Source of the DNA: Bacteroidales bacterium
GTDB lineage: Bacteria; Bacteroidota; Bacteroidia; Bacteroidales; M50B96
Direction: 5' to 3'
DNA: 64,000 nucleotides
NCBI GenBank assembly: GCA_021740905.1
Contig: JAIOYV010000021.1
Coordinates: 1-64,000 of the forward strand
A program made the translations under genes and the position numbers. Each line of letters starts with the position of its first letter. The stretch's first letter is position 1. Below, in pieces: positions 37,617 through 46,852 of the stretch. The notes below the pieces were generated by a model. The model made no database searches and was not told the DNA's origin. It saw only the letters and a program-made list of their open reading frames with translations.

Positions 37617-38004
37617 ATAGTAGCTTCTTATTACTTGTCTAATATTGACCTTCTTTACTGGTGGGGTTTTACAAAATATTCTGTACTGGATATATGCATC
37701 ATGCTCTTCAGCTAAAGTCATGTCTAGTGCTTTTTAGATGCGGAGTTCGTAATATATTTTTTTGGTACTGAATTTTCTGGCATAATTATAAGATTTTTGC
37801 TACCACTTCGAAAGGCAAATAACAACGAATAAGAAGATAAATTTCAGTGGTGAGGGAGTACAAAAGCATACATTCCCTTCTTAATATACCCGTTTCGTGG
37901 ATATAAATTGCATTATTGTCAAAAAATGAATTATTGAGATAAAAAAATATATATCTTCACATCGCAATAATTGAAAGTTAATATCGGCAAAAATTAGAGT
38001 TTTC
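37617..38004. other. Intergenic, weak promoter only
   Basis: About 390 bases between two secreted-protein genes. TATCTTCA near 37951 is a possible -7 element for the protease. No RNA gene or repeat seen. Confidence 0.4.
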
Positions 38005-40674
38005 ATGAATAGAATCCTTTCTGTCATTTTTATGATGATCATGGCTTATTCTTTCCAAAGCAATGCCCAGATTGCTGAGGGGACTCCGATGTCTTTCACT
38101 TTTTCGCAAGCAAATCCTGAAATAAAAGAGATTGAATTTCCACAGCCCAATGTTTCTGAGTATTTGAAGCATGATGAACAAAGCGACAAAGAGGGAGGAT
38201 ACTATCGGATTGGTCGTTCCATTCAAGCAGATATAGATATGTTGGGCAATGGACAGTGGGAAACTAATGCTGATAGACAAAAGATTTGCCGCTTGAAACT
38301 AACCGCTCCCGGAGCAAGGGCTTTGGGTATTTACTACGATAACTTTTGGTTGCCAGAAGGGAGTAGCTTGTATATATACACACAGGACAGAAGTCACGTG
38401 ATTGGTGCTTTTACTTACAATAACAATCCCGAAAGAGGCTATTTTGCCACCGAGCTTACGAGGGGCCAAACGGTAATCCTCGAATACAACGAGCCTGTCG
38501 GGACAACCCAAAAACCCATTATACATATCTCCGAACTGGCATACATATATAGAGGATACAGTTCAGAACCAACTAATACCTGGAGTTTTGGCGATGCCGC
38601 TTCGTGCGAAGTAAACGTTAATTGTTCGGAAGGCACCGACTGGCAAGACCAAAAACGGGGCGTGGCCCGGATTTTACTAAAAGAAGGAACTCAGTATGGT
38701 TGGTGTACAGGCAGTTTGATTAATAATGCACGGCTCGATTTCGAACCCTATTTCCTTACTGCAGACCACTGTGGACAGAATTCGAGTGTAAGCGATTACG
38801 ACCAATGGATTTTTTATTTCAATTTCGAGACAGGTGGGTGCGCAAACCCCACAAGCTCGCCCAACTACAACACCATGACGGGATGTACTAAAGTGGCAAA
38901 TGGAGGAAATGCTGGCACCAACGGATCGGATTTTAAGCTCTTGCTTTTCAACGATAATGTCCCTCTAGCCTACAATGTATATTTTAATGGTTGGGATGTG
39001 ATCAACCAGGCAAGTACATCCGGAGTATGTATCCACCACCCGGCAGGAGATATTAAAAAGGTTTCGACCTATAATTCCACTTTAACTACCTCGGGCTGGA
39101 ATGGCAGTGGGTATAATTCGCACTGGCGCGTATTTTGGACTTCTACCTCCAATGGGTATGGGGTTACAGAAGGAGGCTCATCCGGTTCACCACTCTTTAA
39201 CCAGGATGGCTCTATTATCGGGACTCTTACAGGTGGAAGTTCCTATTGCAGTACGCCCTATTTGCCCGATTACTACGGCAAGTTTTCGTATAGTTGGGAG
39301 TCGAACGGAACCACTGCCGCAAGCCATTTAAAAGAATGGCTCGACCCGGATACTACTGGGGTTTCTTTGCTTGTAGGTCTCAATCAGCAAGTAGCCATTT
39401 TTGGTCTTGTTGATGATTATTGTTTTAGCGATAGTGCTGTTTCTATTACTGGTGTCCCATCTTTTGGTGTCTTTTCCGGCCCTGGGGTTAATGGCGATGT
39501 GTTTGACCCTTCACAAGCCGGGGTTGGCAATCATTTCATAGTTTATACATCGGGCATGGGGACAGCTACTTTTCAACTGACGGTTCATGCCGATCCAATC
39601 CTTGATCTGGGGCCTGACCTTACACTCGCTGCCGGACAAACTGCCAATGTTCAGGCTCCTTCCGGATATGCAGCTTACAATTGGTCGAATGGTTCCACTG
39701 ACCAGTCTATTTCGGTTGCGCAGGCAGGCTTGTATTCCTTGACCATGATGGATGGAAACGGATGCCAAGCTGTGGATGAAATATCCGTAGATTTTACCGG
39801 GCTTCCACTGCCTCCCTGGAGTTTTATAAATACAGGGAACAATCACCTCATCCTTGTTCAGGATACAACACCCATTACCATAAATGGAATAAGTGTTGAA
39901 GTTGGCGACTACCTCGGTGTTTTTTACGATTCGCTGGGCGAGCTTGCCTGTGCCGGTTACATGCCGTGGACAGGAGCTACTTTCTCACTTGCAGCCTGGG
40001 GCACCCAATCTGGTCTTGTTGATGGATTTGCCCTTGGAGAAGAATTTAAATGGAAAATCTGGGACGCTTCTACTTCATCTGAAATTGAAGCCCAGGCCAC
40101 TTATTTATTCACTTCATTTCCAGACCAGGGTTATTACACCACCAATGGATTAAGTGGCCTTGCCTCATTAACGGCCAGTACTATAGAGACTCAGGTAATC
40201 GAATTAGTACAGGGGTGGGGTATTATGTCAACCTACATTTATCCTTTAGAGCCTCTTATCGACAGTGTTTTTGCTCCCCTCGATGGTGATATCGTAATTC
40301 TTAAAAATGGTAACGGCGATGTATTCTGGCCGCCTTTTGGAAATTTCATAGGCAACCTGCAGATCACACAAGGCTACCAAATTTATATGAGCAGTGCCCA
40401 GGATTTAAGTATCACCGGGATGTATGCCGTTCCCGAAAATACCCCATTCCAGGTTCCGCAGGGATGGAGTATACTAAGCTATCTTCGGAAATCTCCAGGT
40501 GATGCAAGCTTGATGCTGTATAGTCTCGGCGCCTCCATAGTTATTGTAAAGGATGGCGATGGGGAAGTGTACTGGCCCATTTTCTCCTTGAACAATATCG
40601 GCAATATGCTTCCTGGCCAAGGGTATCAAATTAAGCTTTCAGCTCCGGAAATAATGGTGTACCCGGCGAATTAG
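38005..40674 (+). CDS. Secreted trypsin-like serine protease (lysyl endopeptidase-like)
   Basis: 889 aa with a signal peptide (residues 1-22, ends SNAQ). The protease domain spans about residues 200-450. The catalytic His is in EPYFLTADHCGQN and the nucleophile Ser in VTEGGSSGSPLFNQDGSIIG; an Asp candidate lies in GSDFKLLLFND. This is the Achromobacter/Lysobacter lysyl endopeptidase layout, Cys-rich around GWCTGSLI. An Ig-like segment (AAYNWSNGSTDQS), a long beta-rich region and two copies of the GWxIxSTYI ... KDGDGEVYWP module follow. The protein stops right after the second module (YPAN, stop) and has no T9SS sorting domain, unlike the paralogous end of the 6700-11289 protein. Confidence 0.85.
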   Translation: MNRILSVIFMMIMAYSFQSNAQIAEGTPMSFTFSQANPEIKEIEFPQPNVSEYLKHDEQSDKEGGYYRIGRSIQADIDMLGNGQWETNADRQKICRLKLTAPGARALGIYYDNFWLPEGSSLYIYTQDRSHVIGAFTYNNNPERGYFATELTRGQTVILEYNEPVGTTQKPIIHISELAYIYRGYSSEPTNTWSFGDAASCEVNVNCSEGTDWQDQKRGVARILLKEGTQYGWCTGSLINNARLDFEPYFLTADHCGQNSSVSDYDQWIFYFNFETGGCANPTSSPNYNTMTGCTKVANGGNAGTNGSDFKLLLFNDNVPLAYNVYFNGWDVINQASTSGVCIHHPAGDIKKVSTYNSTLTTSGWNGSGYNSHWRVFWTSTSNGYGVTEGGSSGSPLFNQDGSIIGTLTGGSSYCSTPYLPDYYGKFSYSWESNGTTAASHLKEWLDPDTTGVSLLVGLNQQVAIFGLVDDYCFSDSAVSITGVPSFGVFSGPGVNGDVFDPSQAGVGNHFIVYTSGMGTATFQLTVHADPILDLGPDLTLAAGQTANVQAPSGYAAYNWSNGSTDQSISVAQAGLYSLTMMDGNGCQAVDEISVDFTGLPLPPWSFINTGNNHLILVQDTTPITINGISVEVGDYLGVFYDSLGELACAGYMPWTGATFSLAAWGTQSGLVDGFALGEEFKWKIWDASTSSEIEAQATYLFTSFPDQGYYTTNGLSGLASLTASTIETQVIELVQGWGIMSTYIYPLEPLIDSVFAPLDGDIVILKNGNGDVFWPPFGNFIGNLQITQGYQIYMSSAQDLSITGMYAVPENTPFQVPQGWSILSYLRKSPGDASLMLYSLGASIVIVKDGDGEVYWPIFSLNNIGNMLPGQGYQIKLSAPEIMVYPAN

Positions 40675-40910
40675 TCTGCAGTCCCCAGTCCCCAGTCTAC
40701 AGTCCCCAGTCTGCAGTCCCCAGTCCCCTCCAAGTCAATTGCCTATCGGTAGTCGTAAGACGTGATAAATCACGTCTCTACAATCTCTAGTGTTAATATC
40801 AGTATCTAGCAATCAGGCATTCAATCCGAAACTCGACAACAGTTGGCAGTTTCCAGTCGGCAATCTGCAGTCAGCATCCATCCACCTGCAACCAGGAAAC
40901 CCGAAACCAG
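40675..40910. repeat. Degenerate CAGTCCCCAGTC-type direct repeats
   Basis: TCTGCAGTCCCCAGTCCCCA and further degenerate copies (GGCAGTTTCCAGTCGGCAATC, TGCAGTCAGCATCC) follow directly after the protease stop. Similar strings lie at 11290-11310 and 53146-53220. They look like a dispersed low-complexity family typical of intergenic DNA in some Bacteroidota. Confidence 0.7.
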
Positions 40911-41056
40911 CACCACCTTCAAATTTATTAGTTGAAGCTATAGCTGTCTTCTGTTGTAAAACATGTTTTACAGAAAGAAAAACTGATATTTTCCCATATT
41001 TTGTTGATTTTAAATATTTCATATTTGAGGCTTAGTAATCCAAACTAATATTCAAA

Positions 41057-42250
41057 ATGAAGCATTTAAGAATTCTTCTTAGCTTGCCTGTGCTATTTTT
41101 GGTCGCAACGCTAAGATCCTACGCCAGTGAAGCTACTGGCATTGGTAATTTGTCTGCCATCCTTGAGGTGCAGCAATACAACCGGGCAATCCATATCATG
41201 GCCATGCTCTTGGTCGGTTTTGGTTTTCTCATGGTTTTTGTCAAGAAGTATGGAAGATCGGCACTTACTGCGACTTTCCTGCTAGTAAGTGTAACCTTGC
41301 CGATTTATTATCTGGTTTCCGATTCCGGCATGTTAGGACATCAGAAAAGCCCAATCGAAAATTTGATTTTGGCCGAGTTTGCGGCTGCGAGTTTATTGAT
41401 TGCTGCAGGGGCTATTCTCGGCAGGATAAAAATGTACCAGTACATTGTCCTGGCACTGTTGTTTGTCCCATTCTACATTTTTAATGAATGGATAATCCTC
41501 GACGATGGCATGGGCATAATGATCGGCAACTTTGCCGATACCGGTGGTTCCATTATCATTCACTCGTTCGGGGCTTTATTTGGCATTTCAGCAGCCATTT
41601 CGTTGACCACAAAAGAGGAGTTTAAAACGAACATTGAAGCCGATGCCACCAGCGACCGTTATTCGATGTTGGGCAGTATGGTGCTGTGGGTTTTCTGGCC
41701 TAGCTTCTGTGCCGCCCTTGTGCCGGTCGAAGCCATTCCAGCTACCGTGGTGAATGTATTCCTGGCCTTGTGTGGATCGACGGTAATAACCTACATCTTA
41801 TCAACCAGCATCCGTGGCAAGATCAATATTGCCGATATTGCCAATGCTGCATTGGCCGGTGGTGTTGCCATTGGTGCCACGTGCGACCATGCAACGCCTT
41901 TGACTGCCATTATTATTGGTGTTTTGGCCGGGGCTATTTCAACCATTGGCTTCAGTATTTTGCAATCGAAACAACAAAAATTCCACAAGATTATTGATAC
42001 CTGTGGAGTATCAAATTTGCATGGCTTGCCCGGACTGTTTGGTGGTTTAATGGCCATCCCTGTAGTGGATGGACTGAATATCGGAAGCCAGTTGTTTGGT
42101 ATTGCCATTACAGTTGTTATAGCTGTGGTGTCAGGTTTGATTTCTGGAAAAATAATTTCCTTGTTTGGTCATAGGAAAGAAGCCTATAATGATGTCGAAG
42201 AGTTTGAAGATGTTGAAGAGGAAATTGCAACATTAAAAAAGGTCGCATAA
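41057..42250 (+). CDS. Rh-type ammonium/CO2 channel
   Basis: 397 aa with a signal-like N-terminal segment and about eleven helices, of the Amt/Mep/Rh superfamily. DTGGSIIIHSFGALFGISAA and DTCGVSNLHGLPGLFGG carry the pair of pore His residues, and the wording (IIIHSFGALFG, DTCGVSNLHG) is that of Rh proteins rather than AmtB, as in the Rh50 of ammonia-oxidising bacteria. No glnK lies next to it, which also fits Rh rather than AmtB. Monocistronic, with its own terminator. Confidence 0.88.
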   Translation: MKHLRILLSLPVLFLVATLRSYASEATGIGNLSAILEVQQYNRAIHIMAMLLVGFGFLMVFVKKYGRSALTATFLLVSVTLPIYYLVSDSGMLGHQKSPIENLILAEFAAASLLIAAGAILGRIKMYQYIVLALLFVPFYIFNEWIILDDGMGIMIGNFADTGGSIIIHSFGALFGISAAISLTTKEEFKTNIEADATSDRYSMLGSMVLWVFWPSFCAALVPVEAIPATVVNVFLALCGSTVITYILSTSIRGKINIADIANAALAGGVAIGATCDHATPLTAIIIGVLAGAISTIGFSILQSKQQKFHKIIDTCGVSNLHGLPGLFGGLMAIPVVDGLNIGSQLFGIAITVVIAVVSGLISGKIISLFGHRKEAYNDVEEFEDVEEEIATLKKVA

Positions 42251-42297
42251 AGATCGTTTTTTAAGGGAAACACTTTATCCTTTTGATCTTAATTGAA

Positions 42298-42336
42298 AAG
42301 GTCAGGTAGAAAGGTAGAAGCTTTCCACCTGACCTT
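42298..42336. terminator. Terminator after the Rh gene
   Basis: AAGGTCAGGT pairs with ACCTGACCTT, and the inner bases AGAAAG/CTTTCC extend the stem. It lies 48 bases after the stop codon of the Rh gene. The 3' side is only modestly T-rich, so the termination strength is uncertain. Confidence 0.7.
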
Positions 42337-42537
42337 ATGTCTAAATATTTGCTTACCCGGCAGAACATTTTCTCAAAAAGTAAGAATGTCGAAAAACCTT
42401 CAGGATAATGAAAAGTCCGTTATTCACGAACTGAGAAGCCAATTCTATTTTTCTGATCCACAAATTCTCCTTCGATGCAAATATCAAATATAAAATGACA
42501 TTTATTTTTATCAAGTGTGATATATCCATTAGGGTTC

Positions 42538-43038
42538 TCATCGACTTTGATCTGTTGAAAATTGCAACAACTTATTTATGTTCCGATGGCTAATTAAAAG
42601 TGGTATCGCTCCAAATATACCAAAGGAACAATCTATCATTCGCCAGAAAATTGGCACTTCCCTGATGTGGCCCGCAATCAATGCCAAGGGGATTACACCC
42701 AAACAAGCTAGTAGACCAATCCAAACTGTTTTTAATCCATCCTTTGGATTTCGATACACATCAATAAAAAACAAAGAAATTACCAAATGTGAATAGCCCA
42801 GCCAGTCAGTTCCATAAGCAATAAATGGATATTTGGCATAGCTGATTTTTATTCCTTCGGATATGAAAAGAATCCACTTCGCAAGGCTGTTTGATTGTCC
42901 AGCGAAGATTCTTTCTAATAATCTAATTTCGGTGAGGATTGGAAATGCTGTAAGTCCACTTACGATTAAACCAAAGATGAAAATCCCAATCCAAAATCTT
43001 ATGTTTCCTACCATTTTTTCTGATGTTTTCATAGTCAT
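42538..43038 (-). CDS. Hypothetical membrane protein (four helices)
   Basis: 166 aa with four hydrophobic segments (about residues 13-32, 75-95, 103-125 and 130-148). It starts immediately after the stop codon of the 43039-44610 membrane protein. No motif I recognise; a conserved-looking AYGTDWLGYSHLVISLFFID segment lies in the middle. Part of the membrane-protein cluster linked to the dyad operator. Confidence 0.65.
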   Translation of the reverse strand: MTMKTSEKMVGNIRFWIGIFIFGLIVSGLTAFPILTEIRLLERIFAGQSNSLAKWILFISEGIKISYAKYPFIAYGTDWLGYSHLVISLFFIDVYRNPKDGLKTVWIGLLACLGVIPLALIAGHIREVPIFWRMIDCSFGIFGAIPLLISHRNINKLLQFSTDQSR

Positions 43039-44610
43039 CTATTTTTGGGACGAAGTCTTACTAAAATATTCGTAAGCCCTTTGCTCGGCGAGGTTCCATG
43101 ATGTCCAGGTTTCGTTTTCTTTCCTTTTGAGGAATTTCTCTTTTCGGTTTTCAAAATAATCGTGGTAAGAAAAAGGCACACCCTTGTTGTAATATCGGCT
43201 ATGTTCGTTAATATCCAGATAAATACTCCCCCTTTCTATCAGCGGCAATGTTTTATCCGATAACGAAAGTAAAAACCGAACATCAACAGGGCTTTCGTAA
43301 TTATGTGCTAAGTTGTGTTTGGCAATAACCACATCCCAATTTATGGTGCCGAGGAGAATCAGCGTCAGATATACGCTCCAAGTATTTACACGCAGGAGAT
43401 AGAAAGCCGATTTCCTGTCTTTTATTTTGATGAACAGTGTAATAAGCCCGAAAATGGTGAGCAGTAAAAACACAATCACCCCTATTCGTTTATAGGCCAG
43501 GCCGTAGTGGTTGATGTAATGAAAATTCCGCATACCCACTGAAATGGCAAGGATACAATTCTGGACCAGCCAAACATAAGAGAGGGTTTTTAGAAGTTTG
43601 GGATTTGGATAAAAGTTCATGTTGCGCCGAAAGAAATACAAGAGAATATACATGGAAAGCAGGATACTAAGGATGAGCAGATAGGTACCTTCGTGAACAA
43701 ACTGTTTTAAGTCGAAACCAGGCTCGTATTCAAAGTTGAACCATATCCAGTTGATGTCGATGCCATTTACAATCAACAGCAGCAGGTTGACCATAAAGAT
43801 GAGCAATATGGCAGAACGGTATTCACTTTTCAACCCAAGGTTCATTTTTGACTTCCCAATAGTTAATTTATGTGGAGCTGGGTACTCGCTATTATCGACG
43901 GAGTGCATTTCTGGTTTTCGGACCTTGTGTATTCTTTTTATAAAGTCGCTGAGTTGCGATTCCTTTTTAATGAAATGGATAACATCGAATTTATACACGA
44001 TCCACCCCGACAACGAAAAACCAAACAGGATGAAAAGAATACGAACAATTGAGAAATTCTCGAATAACTTTTCCAGGATTTCAATAATATAGATAAAGAA
44101 GGTAGTGGAATAGTCATCGAAAATGGGATTTGCGAATTTGAATATCAAGAAAAACACCCATAAAATAAAGAGGGGCAAAAGCGATAGTTTGATGTAACGC
44201 CATCCCGATTTCACTTTTGGGAGCTTTACGTTGCTTTTGGGGATTTCTTTTTTCATTGCCAAAGGGAATTTGAAGAAATTGGTGATTGAAGTGGGCAGGG
44301 CAAATAAGATAGATCGAAGGGTTGGTTGATTGGCAAAACCCACCATCAGGATAAAGGTAATATGCCAGCCCAGAATGGCCACCCCCGAGTTGTGAATCAC
44401 CACAAAAAGGGCTGTGATGAAATGCCCCAGCATAGCTGCACTAGCCGTCCCGGGTTTTCGGGAATCAGGGTAGAGAATAAGCAGGCTTATAAGTGCAAAA
44501 ATTGTAAACAACAGGGCATTGATGCCAATAGGGGATTGCCAGAACAGGTAGTTGAATAACAGGGTTCCTGCGAGTACAAAATAGATTTTTTTGTTTTTTA
44601 ATACGTCCAT
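43039..44610 (-). CDS. Multi-pass membrane protein, DUF4173/DUF4153-like
   Basis: 523 aa from the ATG at 44610 (MDVLKNKKIYFVLAGTLLFN); the track's start at 44643 overlaps the operator. About twelve hydrophobic segments. The tail ends in a soluble domain with HNLAHNYESPVDVRFLLSLS and an Arg/Tyr-rich end. The layout is that of the DUF4153/DUF4173 families of unknown function that are frequent in Bacteroidota. First gene of a two-gene unit with 42538-43038. Confidence 0.7.
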   Translation of the reverse strand: MDVLKNKKIYFVLAGTLLFNYLFWQSPIGINALLFTIFALISLLILYPDSRKPGTASAAMLGHFITALFVVIHNSGVAILGWHITFILMVGFANQPTLRSILFALPTSITNFFKFPLAMKKEIPKSNVKLPKVKSGWRYIKLSLLPLFILWVFFLIFKFANPIFDDYSTTFFIYIIEILEKLFENFSIVRILFILFGFSLSGWIVYKFDVIHFIKKESQLSDFIKRIHKVRKPEMHSVDNSEYPAPHKLTIGKSKMNLGLKSEYRSAILLIFMVNLLLLIVNGIDINWIWFNFEYEPGFDLKQFVHEGTYLLILSILLSMYILLYFFRRNMNFYPNPKLLKTLSYVWLVQNCILAISVGMRNFHYINHYGLAYKRIGVIVFLLLTIFGLITLFIKIKDRKSAFYLLRVNTWSVYLTLILLGTINWDVVIAKHNLAHNYESPVDVRFLLSLSDKTLPLIERGSIYLDINEHSRYYNKGVPFSYHDYFENRKEKFLKRKENETWTSWNLAEQRAYEYFSKTSSQK

Positions 44611-44629
44611 GATTTTTATTTTTAAAAGT

Positions 44630-44646
44630 ACTTTGAAATACAAAGT
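44630..44646. promoter_or_regulatory. Operator copy 1 (ACTTTGAAATACAAAGT)
   Basis: Perfect 6-bp dyad ACTTTG / CAAAGT around a 5-base spacer, 20 bases before the start of the 43039-44610 gene. The same motif stands at 45651-45667 ahead of the neighbouring unit that encodes the winged-helix regulator. Its TACTTTG half also looks promoter-like, so repressor and polymerase may compete. Confidence 0.65.
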
Positions 44647-44673
44647 GTATTAGTAAAAAAATATATGTCGGTT

Positions 44674-44997
44674 CTATTCTTCATTTTCATTCGAGTTCGA
44701 TTGTCCCTTGTTGATAAGTTGTTCCAAGGCACTGAGGTGTTGTTTGAAAGCTTGGGTGCCGTAAGCCGTGGCCGAATAGGAAGTTTTTGGTTTACGCCCG
44801 ACAAACTGTTTTTTAACTTCAATCAACTGATTTTTCTCCAGGGCGGCAATGTGACTGGCCAGGTTGCCATCGGTTACATCGAGCATTTCCTTTAGGGTAT
44901 TGAAGTCGAGCCACTCGTTTACCATGAGCACCGACATAACCCCAAGCCTAACCCTGCTTTCGAAAAGCTTGTTTATGTTTTTCAGGTACTCTATCAT
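44674..44997 (-). CDS. Winged-helix transcriptional regulator
   Basis: 107 aa with a MarR/ArsR-like winged-helix domain (HTH_27 type): FESRVRLGVMSVLMVNEWLD, then TLKEMLDVTDGNLASHIAAL as the recognition helix region and RKPKTSYSATAYG as the wing. A dimerisation helix follows. It overlaps the upstream 212-aa gene by four bases (ATGA), so both are translated together. It is the obvious candidate to bind the two dyads at 44630-44646 and 45651-45667. Confidence 0.88.
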   Translation of the reverse strand: MIEYLKNINKLFESRVRLGVMSVLMVNEWLDFNTLKEMLDVTDGNLASHIAALEKNQLIEVKKQFVGRKPKTSYSATAYGTQAFKQHLSALEQLINKGQSNSNENEE

Positions 44998-45632
44998 CGC
45001 TCGTATTTATAGTACATTACCGTACCGTAAATAATATGGAGGATACCAAAACCTAAAGCCCAGAACAATAAGGCATAGCCCACGTAATAACTTGCCACCA
45101 AGCCTAATACGATTTCGAACAGTCCAAGATATTTTACGTCGCGTAAGGTAAACTTGCTGGCATTAACCAATCCAAGGCCGTAGAATATCAAGGTAAGTGG
45201 GGCGATAAGATGTATTTCGTTATGGAGCAAAAAGATGACGCTGAGCACACCACCTGTTAACAATGGGATGCTTAAGTTGATGACCAGGCGTTGGGCAGAT
45301 TTATCCCAAACCGATAGCCCTTGCTTTTTAGCTTTTTGCATGGTAAGCAAAATCCCGGATGCAATGGCCAATGTTAGTACCAACAAGGCATCGACAAAAA
45401 AGAACCAGAAAGGTACTGATTTTAAGTCTCCATCTTCATTTAGGATTATATCCTGGTAATCGAAAAAATAGAACTGAAAGTCTAAATACCAAACAGCAGC
45501 CATTGCTCCAGCAAGGGCAAATAATCCGGCCATTACACCCGACAAGCCGCTAAGCGAGATAAACCTCGACGACCGTTCCATCAATGATCGTATCTCCGAT
45601 AAGTTTTCTAAATGCTCTTTTTGACTATTCAT
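44994..45632 (-). CDS. Hypothetical membrane protein (six helices)
   Basis: 212 aa with a soluble N-terminal stretch (LSEIRSLMERSSRFISLSGL) and then about five to six hydrophobic segments (about residues 35-55, 85-105, 120-145, 150-165 and 175-200). It is cotranscribed with the winged-helix regulator through the ATGA overlap. Proteins of this type (LSEIRxMMERSSRFISLSGLSG) occur next to wHTH regulators in many Bacteroidota, but I know no function. Confidence 0.7.
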   Translation of the reverse strand: MNSQKEHLENLSEIRSLMERSSRFISLSGLSGVMAGLFALAGAMAAVWYLDFQFYFFDYQDIILNEDGDLKSVPFWFFFVDALLVLTLAIASGILLTMQKAKKQGLSVWDKSAQRLVINLSIPLLTGGVLSVIFLLHNEIHLIAPLTLIFYGLGLVNASKFTLRDVKYLGLFEIVLGLVASYYVGYALLFWALGFGILHIIYGTVMYYKYER

Positions 45633-45650
45633 ACTTAAATTTTATAAAGT

Positions 45651-45667
45651 ACTTTGAAATGCAAAGT
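45651..45667. promoter_or_regulatory. Operator copy 2 (ACTTTGAAATGCAAAGT)
   Basis: Differs from copy 1 at one spacer base; same perfect dyad. It lies 19 bases before the start of the membrane-protein/regulator unit. Surrounding bases AAAGTACTTTGAAAT are shared with copy 1 as well. Confidence 0.65.
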
Positions 45668-45798
45668 AAAAAATAATTATTTTAATACGCAAATTTTATT
45701 TTTGATTTTATGATAGGAACAGATCTATTATATGTTTTGACGACATTCCTTCATTAGGCCAGTCAATACAAACATTACCCCTATACTTTCAATAAACT

Positions 45799-46554
45799 CT
45801 ACAACCTCTTCTTATAATACTTATAAGGTGTTTGTCCTTCCGGGTCAACATCTCTGATATAGGGATTCTCCACATCAATGGGGGACCAGAAAATATGACA
45901 GCCATCCTCCCATTTATCATCTGAGTGGAGCTCGGATTTGGCGAACAGTTCTTCCGATTCCTGCGCCATGCCCGATTCATAGTCGTGGGGTTCCCATACC
46001 ACATACATATTGGGGTCGCCACTTAAACGAAGGGCTGCTTTACGTAGTTTGTAGGTTTTCGTGATGAAGCTTTCGCGGGTAAGAACATATCGTTGGTTTT
46101 CAATTTCGTCCTGCCCGGGGCATAGCTGGTAACCCAATTGCCTGTTGAATTTTATGGATGTGGTATTTCCTTTCAAAATTCTGATATAAGAATCTTTGCC
46201 CCCAAGAAGAAAGAAACTCATTTCGAGCAAAATCAATGAGGCAAGAACCGGGATCGGGCTATTAATGTATTTCTCGCTACCAAGAAATATCCCCGATTCC
46301 GAAGTTTTATCGGCAAAACGGCTGAAGCCCTTTTCGTTGATAAGACCTATTTTTTCACCTTTATAAATAATGATGTAATAATTATTGTCGGGGTTGTCGA
46401 TGCTTTCGAACCACGTCTCCTGCATCTCGGGTGTGATATATTCCCGATATTCCATAAATTGATTTATCTGCTGCGAGTTTCGCCAGGTGCGCAACAACTC
46501 AAGGTCGTCGCGGGTCAAACGCTTTAATGTTATACCGTATCGGATTAGTTTCAT
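45799..46554 (-). CDS. GNAT-family N-acetyltransferase
   Basis: 251 aa from the ATG at 46554 (MKLIRYGITLKRLTRDDLEL). The N-terminal GNAT domain (about residues 1-150) has LLRTWRNSQQINQFMEYREY and LASLILLEMSFFLLGGKDSY, then IRILKGNTTSIKFNRQLGYQ, the usual final beta-alpha-beta of the RimJ/L-like branch. An extra C-terminal stretch of about 90 residues (MYVVWEPHDYESGMAQESEE) is not GNAT and unknown. Substrate not deducible. Confidence 0.82.
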   Translation of the reverse strand: MKLIRYGITLKRLTRDDLELLRTWRNSQQINQFMEYREYITPEMQETWFESIDNPDNNYYIIIYKGEKIGLINEKGFSRFADKTSESGIFLGSEKYINSPIPVLASLILLEMSFFLLGGKDSYIRILKGNTTSIKFNRQLGYQLCPGQDEIENQRYVLTRESFITKTYKLRKAALRLSGDPNMYVVWEPHDYESGMAQESEELFAKSELHSDDKWEDGCHIFWSPIDVENPYIRDVDPEGQTPYKYYKKRL

Positions 46555-46654
46555 GGAGGGCAAAATTAGGATTTTGTTCTTTTTACCCAACCATGATCAG
46601 ATATTTATTGGCAGATTTAAATGCCGGGATAAATTGAATAGACGATTGGCATCC

Positions 46655-46852
46655 TTAATTTGCAAGAAAGATAAAACTGCTTGCGGCACTCAGCTTTATC
46701 AGGTAAGTTTCTCCTGGATTCTTATTTCCAATTGCAAATACTCTATACAAAGGCAACCAAATCTGACCAACTCCATTTTTCATAATTACAATGTTGGAAG
46801 CAATTGTAAAAAAATTTCGGAAAAGAGGGCAGGGGATTGACTTATTACCCAA
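46655..46852 (-). pseudogene. Remnant of the KDGDGxVYWP secreted-protein module
   Basis: The minus strand encodes SNIVIMKNGVGQIWLPLYRV, then IGNKNPGETYLIKLSA and ends FLAN, stop. It aligns by eye with the second module of the protease at 38005-40674 (IVIVKDGDGEVYWPIFSLNN, then IGNMLPGQGYQIKLSA, YPAN). No signal peptide or upstream part is present, so it is the isolated end of a decayed gene. It stops at the same point as the protease. Confidence 0.65.

Noticed and set aside
40790-41035. 81-aa ORF before the Rh gene
   Set aside because: Mostly translated low-complexity CAGTC repeat sequence.
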